From Micavibrio sp. (GTDB lineage Bacteria > Pseudomonadota > Alphaproteobacteria > Micavibrionales > Micavibrionaceae): a stretch of 64,000 bases of DNA. The stretch's first letter is position 1, and every line of letters starts with the position of its first letter. The stretch lies in assembly GCA_021604545.1 (NCBI GenBank), contig BQJE01000001.1:603444-667443 (forward strand), given 5' to 3'. The position numbers and the translations under genes were made by a program. The notes beneath the pieces were generated by a model. The model saw nothing but the letters and a program-made list of their open reading frames with translations, did not search any database and was not told the DNA's origin. Shown here in pieces: positions 53,415-61,897 of the stretch.

Positions 53415-54860
53415 TTAATCGGCCATCAGGATGTATTTGATCTCAAGATATTCGTCAAGTCCATATTTTGAGCCTTCACGCCCAACTCCAGACTCCTTGA
53501 TCCCGCCAAAAGGAGCAACTTCCGTCGATAATATGCCCGTATTCACGGCCACCATGCCAAACTCAAGGGCTTCCGCCACCCGCCAGACCCGGCCAATATC
53601 ACGGGAATAGAAATAGGCCGCCAGGCCATATTTTGTTGAATTTGAAAGACTTATAGCTTCTTTCTCATTTTTAAATTTAAATAATGGAGCCAGCGGTCCG
53701 AACGTCTCTTCTTGGGAAAATTTCATCTCCGTAGTGACATTCTTAACAACCGTTGGTTCAAAAAATGTGCCGCCCAGACTATGTTCGCCGCCACCCAAAA
53801 TAATCTCACCACCCTTGGAAATAGCGTCTTTTACGTGATCCTTAACCTTTTCAACCGCCTTCAGGTTAATCAATGGCCCAATCACCGTTCCCTCCTCGGC
53901 CCCGTCTCCAACCTTGAAATCTTTGACCTTCGCCGCGAGTTTATCGGCAAATTCATCATAAACGCCTTCCTGAACAAAAAACCGATTGGCAGACACACAA
54001 GTCTGACCTGCGTTGCGGTATTTGCAAATAACCGCCCCTTCCACGGCGGCGTCAATATCGGCGTCATCAAACACAATAAACGGAGCATTCCCACCCAGCT
54101 CCAGCGAAAGCTTCTTCATGGTCCCGGCGCATTGCGCCATCAAAATCTTGCCCACTTCCGTTGAGCCGGTAAATGATAGCTTCCTGACAATTGGGTTGTC
54201 GCACAACTCCTTGCCCACCGTCGCTGCATCCGATGTCGTTACAACATTGAACACCGCCGCCGGCACGCCTGCCTCTTCTGCCAATACGGCCAGCGCCAGT
54301 GCCGATAACGGCGTATCCTCCGCTGGCTTGCATACAACGCTGCACCCAGCCGCCAGAGCAGGCCCAACCTTGCGTGTAATCATCGCGGAGGGAAAATTCC
54401 ACGGCGTAATTGCCGCGCACACGCCCACGGGTTGCTTTATCGTCAGAATACGCGCATTGGCAATCGGGCTGGGAATAGTCTCGCCATAAGCGCGCTTGCC
54501 CTCCTCACCGAACCATTCAAGAAAACTAGCCCCGTATATGACTTCACCTTTGGACTCGGCCAGAGGTTTGCCCTGCTCCGCCGTCATGATCATTGCCAGA
54601 TCATCAGCATTGGCCACCATCAAATCAGCCCATTTGCGAAGGACAACAGCCCGCGCTTTGGCCGTCAGTGCGGCCCAATCCGGCATGGCCTGCTCAGCAA
54701 CCTCAATAGCCAGCTTGGTTTCAGCCGTACCCATATCTGGCACCTCCCCAACTTTTAAGCCGTTGGCGGGGTTGAGAACGTCAAAGGTATGAGTGCCCGA
54801 TACCCACGACCCATCAATATAGGCGGCATTCTTGAGAAGGTTTTTATTGTTCAGATTCAT
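53415..54860 (-). CDS. gabD: NAD(P)-dependent succinate-semialdehyde dehydrogenase
   Basis: Oxidises succinate semialdehyde to succinate in the GABA route into the TCA cycle. The 481-residue aldehyde dehydrogenase has TPWNFPSAMITRKVGPALAAG, the catalytic Glu in LELGGNAPF, the catalytic Cys in NAGQTCVSANR and the SKYGLDEYLEIKYI end typical of GabD. Closely related semialdehyde dehydrogenases cannot be excluded. It precedes ald on the same strand. Confidence 0.9.
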   Translation of the reverse strand: MNLNNKNLLKNAAYIDGSWVSGTHTFDVLNPANGLKVGEVPDMGTAETKLAIEVAEQAMPDWAALTAKARAVVLRKWADLMVANADDLAMIMTAEQGKPLAESKGEVIYGASFLEWFGEEGKRAYGETIPSPIANARILTIKQPVGVCAAITPWNFPSAMITRKVGPALAAGCSVVCKPAEDTPLSALALAVLAEEAGVPAAVFNVVTTSDAATVGKELCDNPIVRKLSFTGSTEVGKILMAQCAGTMKKLSLELGGNAPFIVFDDADIDAAVEGAVICKYRNAGQTCVSANRFFVQEGVYDEFADKLAAKVKDFKVGDGAEEGTVIGPLINLKAVEKVKDHVKDAISKGGEIILGGGEHSLGGTFFEPTVVKNVTTEMKFSQEETFGPLAPLFKFKNEKEAISLSNSTKYGLAAYFYSRDIGRVWRVAEALEFGMVAVNTGILSTEVAPFGGIKESGVGREGSKYGLDEYLEIKYILMAD

Positions 54861-54871
54861 GGCTAAAATTT

Positions 54872-54903
54872 AACCACAGATGGACACGGATTTACACGGA
54901 TTA
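54872..54903. repeat. ACCACAGATG-type intergenic repeat
   Basis: The 32-bp stretch from ACCACAGATGGACACGGATT on repeats the word ACACGGATT twice and resembles a degenerate repeat scattered in many bacterial genomes. It lies just upstream of gabD. Confidence 0.4.
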
Positions 54904-54910
54904 ATTTAAA

Positions 54911-54942
54911 CCGTCATTGCGAGCGACAGCGAAGCAATCCAG
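54911..54942. repeat. CGTCATTGCGAG-type palindrome half
   Basis: The 32 bases beginning CCGTCATTGCGAGCGACAGC match the left arm of the composite palindrome at 55471-55552 (CGTCATTGCGAG, and GAAGCAATCCA). Only one half is present here, so it is either a truncated or minimal copy. Confidence 0.6.
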
Positions 54943-54960
54943 CCTTTTATCATTTATGAT

Positions 54961-55311
54961 TTAAGTCGGATGATGGCCTTTTTTGACAAGGCTGGTCGCG
55001 TATGCCTGGTCGGCCTGGTCCGCATCATAAGCGGATTGGACAGAAAGCAATTGTGCCGTAGTATAAGTATTAAAATGATGGGACAGTTTTGCGGCCATTT
55101 TGGGAGAAAGTTTGTTTCGGCCACTCATGACATAAGAAATGGAAGTCCAGTGTGTCTCTATTTGATCAGCAATTTCTTTTAGTGTTTCTTCAGTTTGGTC
55201 AATCATTTCCTGCCGGATAAAAATACCGACTGGCTCCTTCTTTCTAATCGCTTCCCGTATTTTGTCTTTCATTTCTCTCGCTTTTCCATTTAGATTGCAT
55301 AGAGATGCCAT
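54961..55311 (-). CDS. HigA-like helix-turn-helix antitoxin/regulator (orphan)
   Basis: A 116-residue protein with an XRE-type helix-turn-helix of the HigA/VapI kind: ETLKEIADQIETHWTSISYVMSGRNKLSPKMAAKLS-like region at about residues 42-78, then HHFNTYTTAQLLSVQSAYD, which matches the HigA pattern ending in LQxxYD. No HigB toxin gene is found next to it; the upstream side is a repeat-rich gap, so it is either an orphan regulator or the rest of a broken module. The first ATG at 55311 or the one at 55272 (MKDKIREA) may be the start. Confidence 0.7.
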   Translation of the reverse strand: MASLCNLNGKAREMKDKIREAIRKKEPVGIFIRQEMIDQTEETLKEIADQIETHWTSISYVMSGRNKLSPKMAAKLSHHFNTYTTAQLLSVQSAYDADQADQAYATSLVKKGHHPT

Positions 55312-55350
55312 AACACCACCACAAAGTCAAGATATGAAAAATAATGAGTG

Positions 55351-55413
55351 TTTTTAACGCAGGGGCTCAGAGGAGCAGAAAACCTCTGTTTCTCTGTAAC
55401 TCTGCGTTAAAAA
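55351..55413. repeat. Palindromic intergenic element with 12-bp perfect arms
   Basis: The arms TTTTTAACGCAG (55351-55362) and CTGCGTTAAAAA (55402-55413) are perfect reverse complements. Inside is a second inverted pair CAGAGG/CCTCTG. It lies in a 416-base gap without a supported gene (55312-55727), which also contains a promoter and a second composite palindrome. Confidence 0.75.
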
Positions 55414-55416
55414 TCC

Positions 55417-55445
55417 TTGACAAAACAGGAAATTTTTCCTATAGT
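55417..55445 (+). promoter_or_regulatory. Strong sigma-70-type promoter without a clear gene
   Basis: A perfect TTGACA (55417-55422), a 17-base spacer and TATAGT (55440-55445). Seven bases after the -10 box an ATG opens a 12-codon frame that runs into the composite palindrome. No conserved protein follows in any frame before ispG, so it may drive a small RNA or a gene broken by the palindrome. Confidence 0.55.
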
Positions 55446-55470
55446 GTCGGCATGAAAACAACAACACCGT

Positions 55471-55552
55471 CATTGCGAGGAATGAAATGACGAAGCAATC
55501 CAAAAGATATAGCGGTGATACTGGATTGCTTCGTCTACGGCCTCACAATGAC
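55471..55552. repeat. Composite palindromic element, CGTCATTGCGAG family
   Basis: An 82-bp element with outer arms CGTCATTGCGAGG / CCTCACAATGACG (one mismatch) and perfect 14-bp inner arms GACGAAGCAATCCA / TGGATTGCTTCGTC. It lies about 25 bases after a strong promoter. The left half also occurs at 54911. Confidence 0.8.
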
Positions 55553-55727
55553 GATAGGAAAAACTATGAAAATAGCGAATCTGCGGAACAGACTGAAGAA
55601 TGTGTATTTATGATTTTAAATCAGATTGTTAAGAGGAATTTTTGTGCTGTTTTTAAAGAACCCCACCCCCTGGCAAAAAAATGAGGAACAAACTGACGAA
55701 CGCGAATAATGAAACAGAATCAAAGAA

Positions 55728-56987
55728 CTACGCCGCCTTGCTGGCTCCCGCCCCGAAACGCCGCTCAATATAACCCTCAACCAGCGCCTGAAATTCCTCG
55801 GCAATCTTCTCCCCGCGCAGCGTATGGGCTTTCTTCCCGTCCACAAACACCGGGGCCACGGGCGTCTCACCCGTTCCGGGCAGAGAAATCCCGATATCCG
55901 CATGCTTGCTTTCGCCCGGCCCGTTCACAATGCAGCCCATTACCGCGACATTCAGCCCCTCAACGCCTGGATATTGCGCCTTCCAGACCGGCATTTGCGT
56001 ATCCAAAAATTTCTGGATATCGCCCGCAAGTTCCTGAAATGTCGTGCTGGTCGTCCGCCCGCAGCCCGGACAGGCGCTCACCTGCGGCGCGAAGCTCCGC
56101 AGTCCCAAAACCTGTAAAAGTTCCTGACAAACTTTTACCTCCTGCACCCGGCTGCCCCCCGGCTCCGGCGTCAGCGAGGCACGAATGGTATCGCCAATAC
56201 CGTCTTGCAATAAAATCCCTTCAGCAACAGCCGTGGCCACAATGCCTTTGGAGCCCATTCCAGCCTCTGTCAGACCCAAATGCAGCGCATATTCACTACG
56301 CTTCGCCAACTCACGGTATACAGCAATCAAATCCTGTGCGCGGCTCACTTTGGCCGAGAGCACAATCCGATCAGCGCTCAAGCCGATGCCTTCCGCTTTC
56401 TGCGCACTTGTTATCGCCGATTGCACCAGCGCCTCGCGCATCACTTCATCGGCCGACGCAGGATTGGCGCTCTTACCATTCTTATCCATCAGCGCCGCCA
56501 ACATATCCTGGTCCAGCGAACCCCAATTGACTCCGATGCGCACTGGCTTATCGAATTCAATCGCCTTTTCGATCATCATCTCGAATTGTCGATCGCGCTT
56601 TTGTCCAAAACCGACATTGCCGGGATTGATGCGGTACTTATCCAATGCCTTCGCCAGTTCAGGGTACTCACTCAAAAGTGTATGGCCGTTATAATGAAAA
56701 CACCCAACCAGCGGCACGGACAGTCCATCGCGATCCAGCAACTCACGGATTTTGGCAACGCCTTGGGCTGCTGCCTCATTATTCACTGTGACACGTACGA
56801 TTTCCGACCCAGCCAGAAACAGCTCTTTCACCTGCTCATAGCTTTTCTCGACATCAGCCGTATCCGTATTGGTCATGGATTGCACCACGACGGGCGCATC
56901 GCCGCCAACGTCAACACCGCGTATATTGACCTTATGCGTTCTGTGACGCTTTATTTCTGCCAGAGCAACCATGCGCCTTTTAACCAT
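55728..56987 (-). CDS. ispG: 4-hydroxy-3-methylbut-2-enyl diphosphate synthase IspG
   Basis: Iron-sulfur enzyme of the non-mevalonate pathway, turning MEcPP into HMBPP. The 419-residue protein has [15 protein letters not shown] near the start, [12 protein letters not shown], and the 4Fe-4S ligands in SACPGCGRT and [19 protein letters not shown]. The first ATG has an AAGG site eight bases upstream. It stands alone on the minus strand, away from dxr. Its C-terminus (GAGASKAA) reaches into the repeat-rich gap. Confidence 0.97.
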   Translation of the reverse strand: MVKRRMVALAEIKRHRTHKVNIRGVDVGGDAPVVVQSMTNTDTADVEKSYEQVKELFLAGSEIVRVTVNNEAAAQGVAKIRELLDRDGLSVPLVGCFHYNGHTLLSEYPELAKALDKYRINPGNVGFGQKRDRQFEMMIEKAIEFDKPVRIGVNWGSLDQDMLAALMDKNGKSANPASADEVMREALVQSAITSAQKAEGIGLSADRIVLSAKVSRAQDLIAVYRELAKRSEYALHLGLTEAGMGSKGIVATAVAEGILLQDGIGDTIRASLTPEPGGSRVQEVKVCQELLQVLGLRSFAPQVSACPGCGRTTSTTFQELAGDIQKFLDTQMPVWKAQYPGVEGLNVAVMGCIVNGPGESKHADIGISLPGTGETPVAPVFVDGKKAHTLRGEKIAEEFQALVEGYIERRFGAGASKAA

Positions 56988-57100
56988 AAACGAAGCCTTT
57001 CGTCAAAAAAGATCGCATTGCCGCTATCGGGTGATTTTTTTCCGTATTCGGAGTATCATGGTCTCTGCTGTGTTCTTCACAGTTACCTAGCAGGACTTTC

Positions 57101-57952
57101 ATGCAAGACATTATCGCCGAGCATCTGGACGAGCTTATTGGGTCAAGTTGGGCCTTCATCATCTATGCCGGCTTTTTCTATATACTTTCAAGATTTGTTG
57201 ACCCTCCAGAGAGCAAAGCTTCTTCCAGCTCTCTCAAAGCAGTGCACAATAACAAGGTATTCTTCCATAAAGATTTTAAGCTGGAATCCACGTATTTCTT
57301 TTTCAATCTCTTTATCACAGATATTTTGGGGAAGCTGTTGACCATCTTTATGACGCTCTACTTTCTCGTCCCTATTCTCCCGCATCAGCTATTTGCAGAA
57401 TTTATTCAAAGCCAAAACTTTGCCGTTCAATTGCTCATTGGCCTGCTGATTGCCGATGCAGCCTTTTTCTTTCCACACTGGTTTGCGCATCGCTTTTTAT
57501 GGCCCTATCACTCCATCCACCACTCAGCCAAAGAGCTCCGATGGTTGACAGCCCTACGCCTTCATCCTGTTGACCATTTGAGCTTTGTTATTGGTGGAAC
57601 AATTGCGCTTTATATTTTTGGCTTTGAAGGAGAAGCCATCGTCCAGGCTATATTTATTCACGGTGCCTATAATCTGTTTGTCCACGCCAATATCAATCTT
57701 GGTTTCCCCCGGCCACTTTGTTATATTCTGGGCAGTCCCAACTACCATCGCTGGCATCACGCTTCCGATAAGGAAGCCATAGATAAGAACTTTGCGACGA
57801 TGTTTTCGCTATTTGATGTCATTTTTTGCAGCTATTACTACCCACGCGACAAACTACCCAAAACATACGGGCTTTATGACCATTCGAAGAATTACCCTAA
57901 AAATTTTACAGGCCAGATTCTCTATCCTTTTCAGAGGATAAAGAAGAAATAG
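57101..57952 (+). CDS. Sterol desaturase/fatty acid hydroxylase family membrane protein
   Basis: A 283-residue integral membrane di-iron oxidase. The histidine boxes are visible: HWFAH at residues 126-130, HSIHH at 137-141, HPVDH at 155-159 and HRWHH near 215, set among four to five transmembrane helices. Family members hydroxylate or desaturate lipids such as fatty acids, sterols or carotenoids; the substrate here cannot be told. An AGGA site precedes the ATG. It is a single gene. Confidence 0.88.
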   Translation: MQDIIAEHLDELIGSSWAFIIYAGFFYILSRFVDPPESKASSSSLKAVHNNKVFFHKDFKLESTYFFFNLFITDILGKLLTIFMTLYFLVPILPHQLFAEFIQSQNFAVQLLIGLLIADAAFFFPHWFAHRFLWPYHSIHHSAKELRWLTALRLHPVDHLSFVIGGTIALYIFGFEGEAIVQAIFIHGAYNLFVHANINLGFPRPLCYILGSPNYHRWHHASDKEAIDKNFATMFSLFDVIFCSYYYPRDKLPKTYGLYDHSKNYPKNFTGQILYPFQRIKKK

Positions 57953-58016
57953 CATCAGATTTTTAGCTATTACTGATAATTCTTCGAAAGATAAGATGTG
58001 TCTAACTATAGAAGAC

Positions 58017-58043
58017 AGCTTCCTCACAGGCAGCAAGGAAGCT
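58017..58043 (+). promoter_or_regulatory. Hairpin in the flagellin upstream region (candidate)
   Basis: A perfect 8-bp inverted repeat AGCTTCCT/AGGAAGCT with an 11-base loop, 55 bases before the flagellin start. Flagellin mRNA leaders are regulated after transcription in alphaproteobacteria (FlbT-type control), so a leader role is possible but unproven. Confidence 0.35.
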
Positions 58044-58097
58044 AAACTTAGCTGGTTCTTAACAAATAAATAAGACCGCTAATATACAATATTAAGT

Positions 58098-59780
58098 ATG
58101 GCAAATAATATCGTTCTAGGTAGTTCGCTAAAGGACAACCTGCTCAGTATCGTGAATACTCAGCGGGCGCTGGATCGCACGACCTTGCGTCTGGCCACTG
58201 GGCTGAAGGTCAATTCGGCACTCGACAATCCCCAAAATTTCTTTGCCGCTCATTCTCTTGACAGCCGAGCAAGTGATTTACAACGTCTTCTCGATGGTAT
58301 CGGGCAAAGCGTTCAGACAATCAAAGAAGCAGAAATCGGCACGCAGGCTCTAAGTAAGCTTATTGAGCAAGCCGATTCCGTAGCTCAGCAAGCCGTTGAA
58401 TTGACCGGGCAAACCCCAACAGAAGGTCGTCTTGTTGGTGATGTAGATTTGCGTAGCCTGGGTGATCTGACTTCACAGGCTGGTATTAATGTTGGAGATC
58501 AACTTGTTTTTTCTTTTCGCGACCCGGATACAATTTTACCCTATTTCCCGGTCCTGCGGCAGGTGACTTTTGCGGCCGGAGATACAGCCGATAGTCTTGT
58601 TGCCAATATCAACGCCATTAACAATGTTCTGCCTGAACCAGCCATCCGTGCCAGCCTAACAAAAAATGGAAGCCTTGAAATTTCCTCCATAAACGGCGAC
58701 ATCTTAAATGTAGAGTTTGATGCCGCTGGCGCAACACCAGATTCCACCAATTTAGCCCTTGCCAATCAATTAGGGTTTGGTGATGTTGCTCAACTTTTGG
58801 GCGACGGATTCGGACAAAACGAAGTTCAAGCAACCGTCGTCGCCGGAAGGCAATTAACATCCTTCCAGCTATTTGATACCGCCACCAACCGTGTGGCCCA
58901 GCGAAGCGACAGACTGTCACAGCTTGAAGGGGCCAATAATACGCTGTTATTTTTTGGTCTAAATGCGGCGGCTGACACTTTTCAAATTGGCGTGGACGGC
59001 GGTCAAGCACAATCCATTGTCATCGACGGCAACCGGACCATACAGGGACTGATTGATGCGATTAATAACAATCCTAGCCTCAGCAACAGTCTTGAGGCTG
59101 ATTTTAATGAAGAGACAGGCCAACTTATTATCCGGGCCATAGATCCAACTGTTGAATCGATTGAAACCGGGCTAAGCAGCAATGCCATTACTCTTGCCTT
59201 TTTTGGCTTCAATGTTGGCGCACCAATTTATTTAGTCAACACCGACACTGACTCTATCCGTTTGGGTAGCGTTGCCGGACCAGCCGCAGAACAGATCGCC
59301 CAGCTTGAAAGTGACTACGACAATATATTAGAACAGATCGACGGTATTGCCGAAGACGCACATTTCCGCGGCATCAACCTGCTTAAGGAAGATGACCTTG
59401 TTACATTCTTTAATGAAGACCGCAACAATTCATTGATTACAGAAGGCGTTGACTTTACGGCCTCAGGCCTTGGTTTTGATACAGCCAATTTTAATACCAA
59501 TGCTGGCGCTGTGTTGGCAGTCGGCCATGCTAACGCAGCCCTTAACGTTGTTCGTGATTTTGGGCAGTCTATCGCCAATGATCTCTCCGTGGTTCAGACT
59601 CGCCGCAGCTTCACAGAAAAAACCATCAACACACTAAAAGCAGGTGCTGATGATTTAACCGTTGCCGATCAAAATAAAGAAGGTGCCAACCTACTGGCTG
59701 TTCAAACAAGACAGGCGCTCGCTGTCACCGTCCTGTCACTGGTCGGCCAGCAGCAAAGCGCTATCCTGCGGATATTCTAA
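58098..59780 (+). CDS. Flagellin
   Basis: The filament protein of the flagellum, exported through the flagellar type III pathway. The 560-residue protein has the N-terminal D0/D1 coiled region (SLKDNLLSIVNTQRALDRTT, then LATGLKVNSALDNPQNFFAA) and the matching C-terminal helix ending LSLVGQQQSAILRIF. Between them (about residues 130-430) is a large central region with two similar blocks (DQLVFSF... and TFQIGV...) that form the exposed filament surface. No other flagellar gene is present in the window. It converges with a lipoprotein gene, overlapping by four bases. Confidence 0.92.
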   Translation: MANNIVLGSSLKDNLLSIVNTQRALDRTTLRLATGLKVNSALDNPQNFFAAHSLDSRASDLQRLLDGIGQSVQTIKEAEIGTQALSKLIEQADSVAQQAVELTGQTPTEGRLVGDVDLRSLGDLTSQAGINVGDQLVFSFRDPDTILPYFPVLRQVTFAAGDTADSLVANINAINNVLPEPAIRASLTKNGSLEISSINGDILNVEFDAAGATPDSTNLALANQLGFGDVAQLLGDGFGQNEVQATVVAGRQLTSFQLFDTATNRVAQRSDRLSQLEGANNTLLFFGLNAAADTFQIGVDGGQAQSIVIDGNRTIQGLIDAINNNPSLSNSLEADFNEETGQLIIRAIDPTVESIETGLSSNAITLAFFGFNVGAPIYLVNTDTDSIRLGSVAGPAAEQIAQLESDYDNILEQIDGIAEDAHFRGINLLKEDDLVTFFNEDRNNSLITEGVDFTASGLGFDTANFNTNAGAVLAVGHANAALNVVRDFGQSIANDLSVVQTRRSFTEKTINTLKAGADDLTVADQNKEGANLLAVQTRQALAVTVLSLVGQQQSAILRIF

Positions 59781-60199
59781 TCGGCTTGATGGGCCGTTAA
59801 GAACATAGCCTTTTCAAGCGCTGTAAAAAACTGCTGGTAAGGTTCTGGATCCTCAACTGGCGTCACGTTATAAGTAGCGTTAGCACGTACAAGTGTTTGC
59901 TTTTTCCCACGAGGACGTGTTGTAACTGTCATACGTAGCTGATATCCATCAAGCTTGGTTCCGCTTACTGTGCCTAATTCTTTATCAGCCTTATCAATAA
60001 CAAAGCCCAAATCCTGTAGTGTGGCTATAACAGTACGCAAAGTTTTTGTATTGTTGGTAGTATCAAAAGCTCGTGTTTGTATTTGCCTTATCGCAACTTG
60101 AGATTCTGATGTTTCCATCACCTGATTCATAGATGTCGTTTGGCATGCCGACAAAGAAATGCACACTAAAACCAGTGGCAGTAAAATACTTTTCCTCAT
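59777..60199 (-). CDS. Predicted lipoprotein, paralogue A
   Basis: A 140-residue protein with a lipobox (LVCISLSAC, Cys19). The mature part contains AIRQIQTRAFDTT, LQDLGFVID and a C-terminal FFTALEKAMFL, all shared with the neighbouring lipoprotein at 60212. The pair is therefore a duplication. Asp is absent at +2, consistent with the outer membrane. No known family recognised; possibly envelope maintenance. Confidence 0.75.
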   Translation of the reverse strand: MRKSILLPLVLVCISLSACQTTSMNQVMETSESQVAIRQIQTRAFDTTNNTKTLRTVIATLQDLGFVIDKADKELGTVSGTKLDGYQLRMTVTTRPRGKKQTLVRANATYNVTPVEDPEPYQQFFTALEKAMFLTAHQAD

Positions 60200-60211
60200 G
60201 ATTAAATCCTT

Positions 60212-60748
60212 TTATATTTCGTTGGCCTCAAGGAATACAGCCTTGGAAAGCTTATCAAAAAATTCTTGGTATATTTCTGGCAACTCTATGCTTTGCGTCC
60301 TCGAAACCTGCCCTTGAGTATTCCAAATTATCCTCTGGAAAGTAACTCGGAGGTTAGTTTTACCCTTGCCCACTGGTCGTGTTATTAACGACGCTCTTAT
60401 TTTTTGGTTCTTGTCTACTGGCGTATTAACACCAAACAAAACCGCCATCATGACGGCACCAGCAATTTGCCCTGCCTCTGTAGCATCACGATCTTTAGAA
60501 CCAACAATTACACCGAGTCCCGTTTCCGATTCGTCTATGTTATACCCTAAGTCTTGCAATACCCCAGCGCCCGCCGTAAGCAATTTTTTTTCTTTTGTTG
60601 TATCAAACGAGCGCGTTTGCAACTGCCTTAAAGCAAAACTTTCTTCTGACAACTGAAGCGCCGCCTTAGGAATAGTCTGATTACAAGCAGTCAGGAAAAG
60701 GCAGGAAAATAATATAAGTGCAATATTTTTTTTAAAAATCACCATCAC
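60212..60748 (-). CDS. Predicted lipoprotein, paralogue B
   Basis: A 178-residue lipoprotein (lipobox FLTAC, Cys22) related to the one downstream: ALRQLQTRSFDTT, LQDLGYNID and FFDKLSKAVFL. It carries an extra glycine/alanine-rich hydrophobic segment (AGQIAGAVMMAVLFGVNTP, about residues 91-109) that may be membrane-associated or a flexible loop. It lies two bases after the third lipoprotein gene of the cluster and is probably on the same mRNA. Confidence 0.75.
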   Translation of the reverse strand: MMVIFKKNIALILFSCLFLTACNQTIPKAALQLSEESFALRQLQTRSFDTTKEKKLLTAGAGVLQDLGYNIDESETGLGVIVGSKDRDATEAGQIAGAVMMAVLFGVNTPVDKNQKIRASLITRPVGKGKTNLRVTFQRIIWNTQGQVSRTQSIELPEIYQEFFDKLSKAVFLEANEI

Positions 60749-60750
60749 CC

Positions 60751-61155
60751 CTAAAACCTAGATTGGTGATAAGCAACATCCCGGACCTTTTTATTATGAT
60801 CATATTTAATAATAACTGTAATCGTAGACTGCGATGTTCTTGAAGCACCTCCCGCTACATTACTTAGCGACAAAGTAATGCCGTTACTAGCTGAAACAAC
60901 TTGCTCTGTATGAAATCTATCATATATCCAAACTTCACGACCCTCTTCATCTGTAGAAACAACATTTGGAGAACCTAAAGCCTCCGCAACAGCAGCATTC
61001 GTCATCCCTTTATGAATATTTCTTTGAACTTCACCAACAGTAAAACTGGGGTTTTCGGCTTGCTTAACCTCATCAGCGTGCCATGACGCCTTTTGTGTGC
61101 ACCCCGACAACACTATTAAAACACAAACAGCCGCCGCAAACGTTCCTATACGCAT
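60751..61155 (-). CDS. BamE/SmpA-like small lipoprotein
   Basis: A 134-residue lipoprotein (lipobox IVLSGC, Cys19) first in a three-gene lipoprotein run. The middle part, VQRNIHKGMTNAAVAEALGSPNVVSTDEEGREVWIYDR, has the pattern of the BamE/SmpA-OmlA fold (helix, GxP turn, beta hairpin with W-Y), a fold used in several outer-membrane lipoproteins. It is not close enough to call BamE itself. The ATG at 61155 begins the signal peptide; an upstream start at 61200 would add a non-signal stretch. Confidence 0.75.
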   Translation of the reverse strand: MRIGTFAAAVCVLIVLSGCTQKASWHADEVKQAENPSFTVGEVQRNIHKGMTNAAVAEALGSPNVVSTDEEGREVWIYDRFHTEQVVSASNGITLSLSNVAGGASRTSQSTITVIIKYDHNKKVRDVAYHQSRF

Positions 61156-61273
61156 AAGAGGTCTCCATTTATAAATATAAAGAATGTCTTTATATTCCAT
61201 TTTTATATTTCTGTAAACTTATAGATTCTTTTGTATGTAACATTCACCATAAGCTCGCTATCAGGAAAGCGGA

Positions 61274-61348
61274 TGGTGGGCGATGAGAGGGTCGAACTCC
61301 CGACATCCTCGGTGTAAACGAGGCGCTCTACCACTGAGCTAATCGCCC
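61274..61348 (-). tRNA. tRNA-Val (TAC)
   Basis: Cloverleaf on the minus strand: acceptor GGGCGAT/ATCGCCC perfect, D arm GCTC/GAGC, anticodon stem CCTCG/CGAGG with loop TTTACAC (anticodon TAC), T arm GGGAG/CTCTC with a TTCGACC loop, discriminator A and encoded CCA. Confidence 0.96.
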
Positions 61349-61399
61349 TTACGATAAGCGATTATCAGTAATCACTTATCGAAACAAAATCAAGGTCTC

Positions 61400-61434
61400 A
61401 AAAAATTTCGGCCATACAAACTGCATGGCCGAAA
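61400..61434 (-). terminator. Rho-independent terminator after the HU gene
   Basis: A perfect 10-bp stem TTTCGGCCAT/ATGGCCGAAA with a nine-base loop, followed on the minus strand by a T run. It lies 22 bases after the HU stop and upstream of tRNA-Val, separating the two. Confidence 0.9.
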
Positions 61435-61455
61435 CTTCAATATCTGTCAAAAAGA

Positions 61456-61737
61456 CTATTTCTTTTTGTTAACAGCTTCTTTTAGATCTTTACCGGCTTT
61501 AAACTTAGGTTGTTTAGAAGCAGGAATTTTGATCGGCTCACCTGTACGTGGGTTACGGCCAGTCGTTGCAGCGCGCTGCGCTACAGAGAATGTACCAAAA
61601 CCAACGAGACGCACATCATCGCCTTTTTTCAGGCTTGCCTTAATGGCATCGATAACGGCATCAACAGTTTCTGCTGCCTTTTGTTTAGAGATATCGGCTT
61701 GTTTAGCAACTTTTGCTACGAGATCTTGCTTATTCAC
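61456..61737 (-). CDS. hupB: DNA-binding protein HU
   Basis: A 93-residue nucleoid protein of the HU/IHF family that bends DNA without sequence specificity. The start MNKQDLVAKVAKQADISKQ, the GFGTFSVAQRAATTGRNPRTG arm region and the lysine-rich end are typical. GTG start with an AAGGGGG site. It follows lon on the same strand, the common lon-hup order, and ends in a strong terminator. Confidence 0.97.
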   Translation of the reverse strand: MNKQDLVAKVAKQADISKQKAAETVDAVIDAIKASLKKGDDVRLVGFGTFSVAQRAATTGRNPRTGEPIKIPASKQPKFKAGKDLKEAVNKKK

Positions 61738-61897
61738 GGGAGCCCCCTTTGGTTAAAGTTAAGCAAAACGGCCTTCACAAAATGATTTTGATCCAACCAG
61801 ATGATGGAAACAATCCTTGAAGACCCAAGGTTTACTTAGGTTTTCCGGGCTTTTTTCCAAGTGGTAGGATTCTTTTAGGACTTTTCGTTTACCGGAG

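Noticed and set aside
55487..55684. 65-codon frame after the strong promoter
   Set aside because: Its first third is the palindromic element and the rest shows no similarity to known proteins; kept only as part of the orphan promoter finding.
55709..57341. Two long frames opposite ispG (273 and 353 codons)
   Set aside because: Both are antisense to ispG, and the longer one continues into the next gene; no recognisable domain.
61862..61897. TTGACT box after lon as the HU promoter
   Set aside because: No convincing -10 box at proper spacing, so not annotated.
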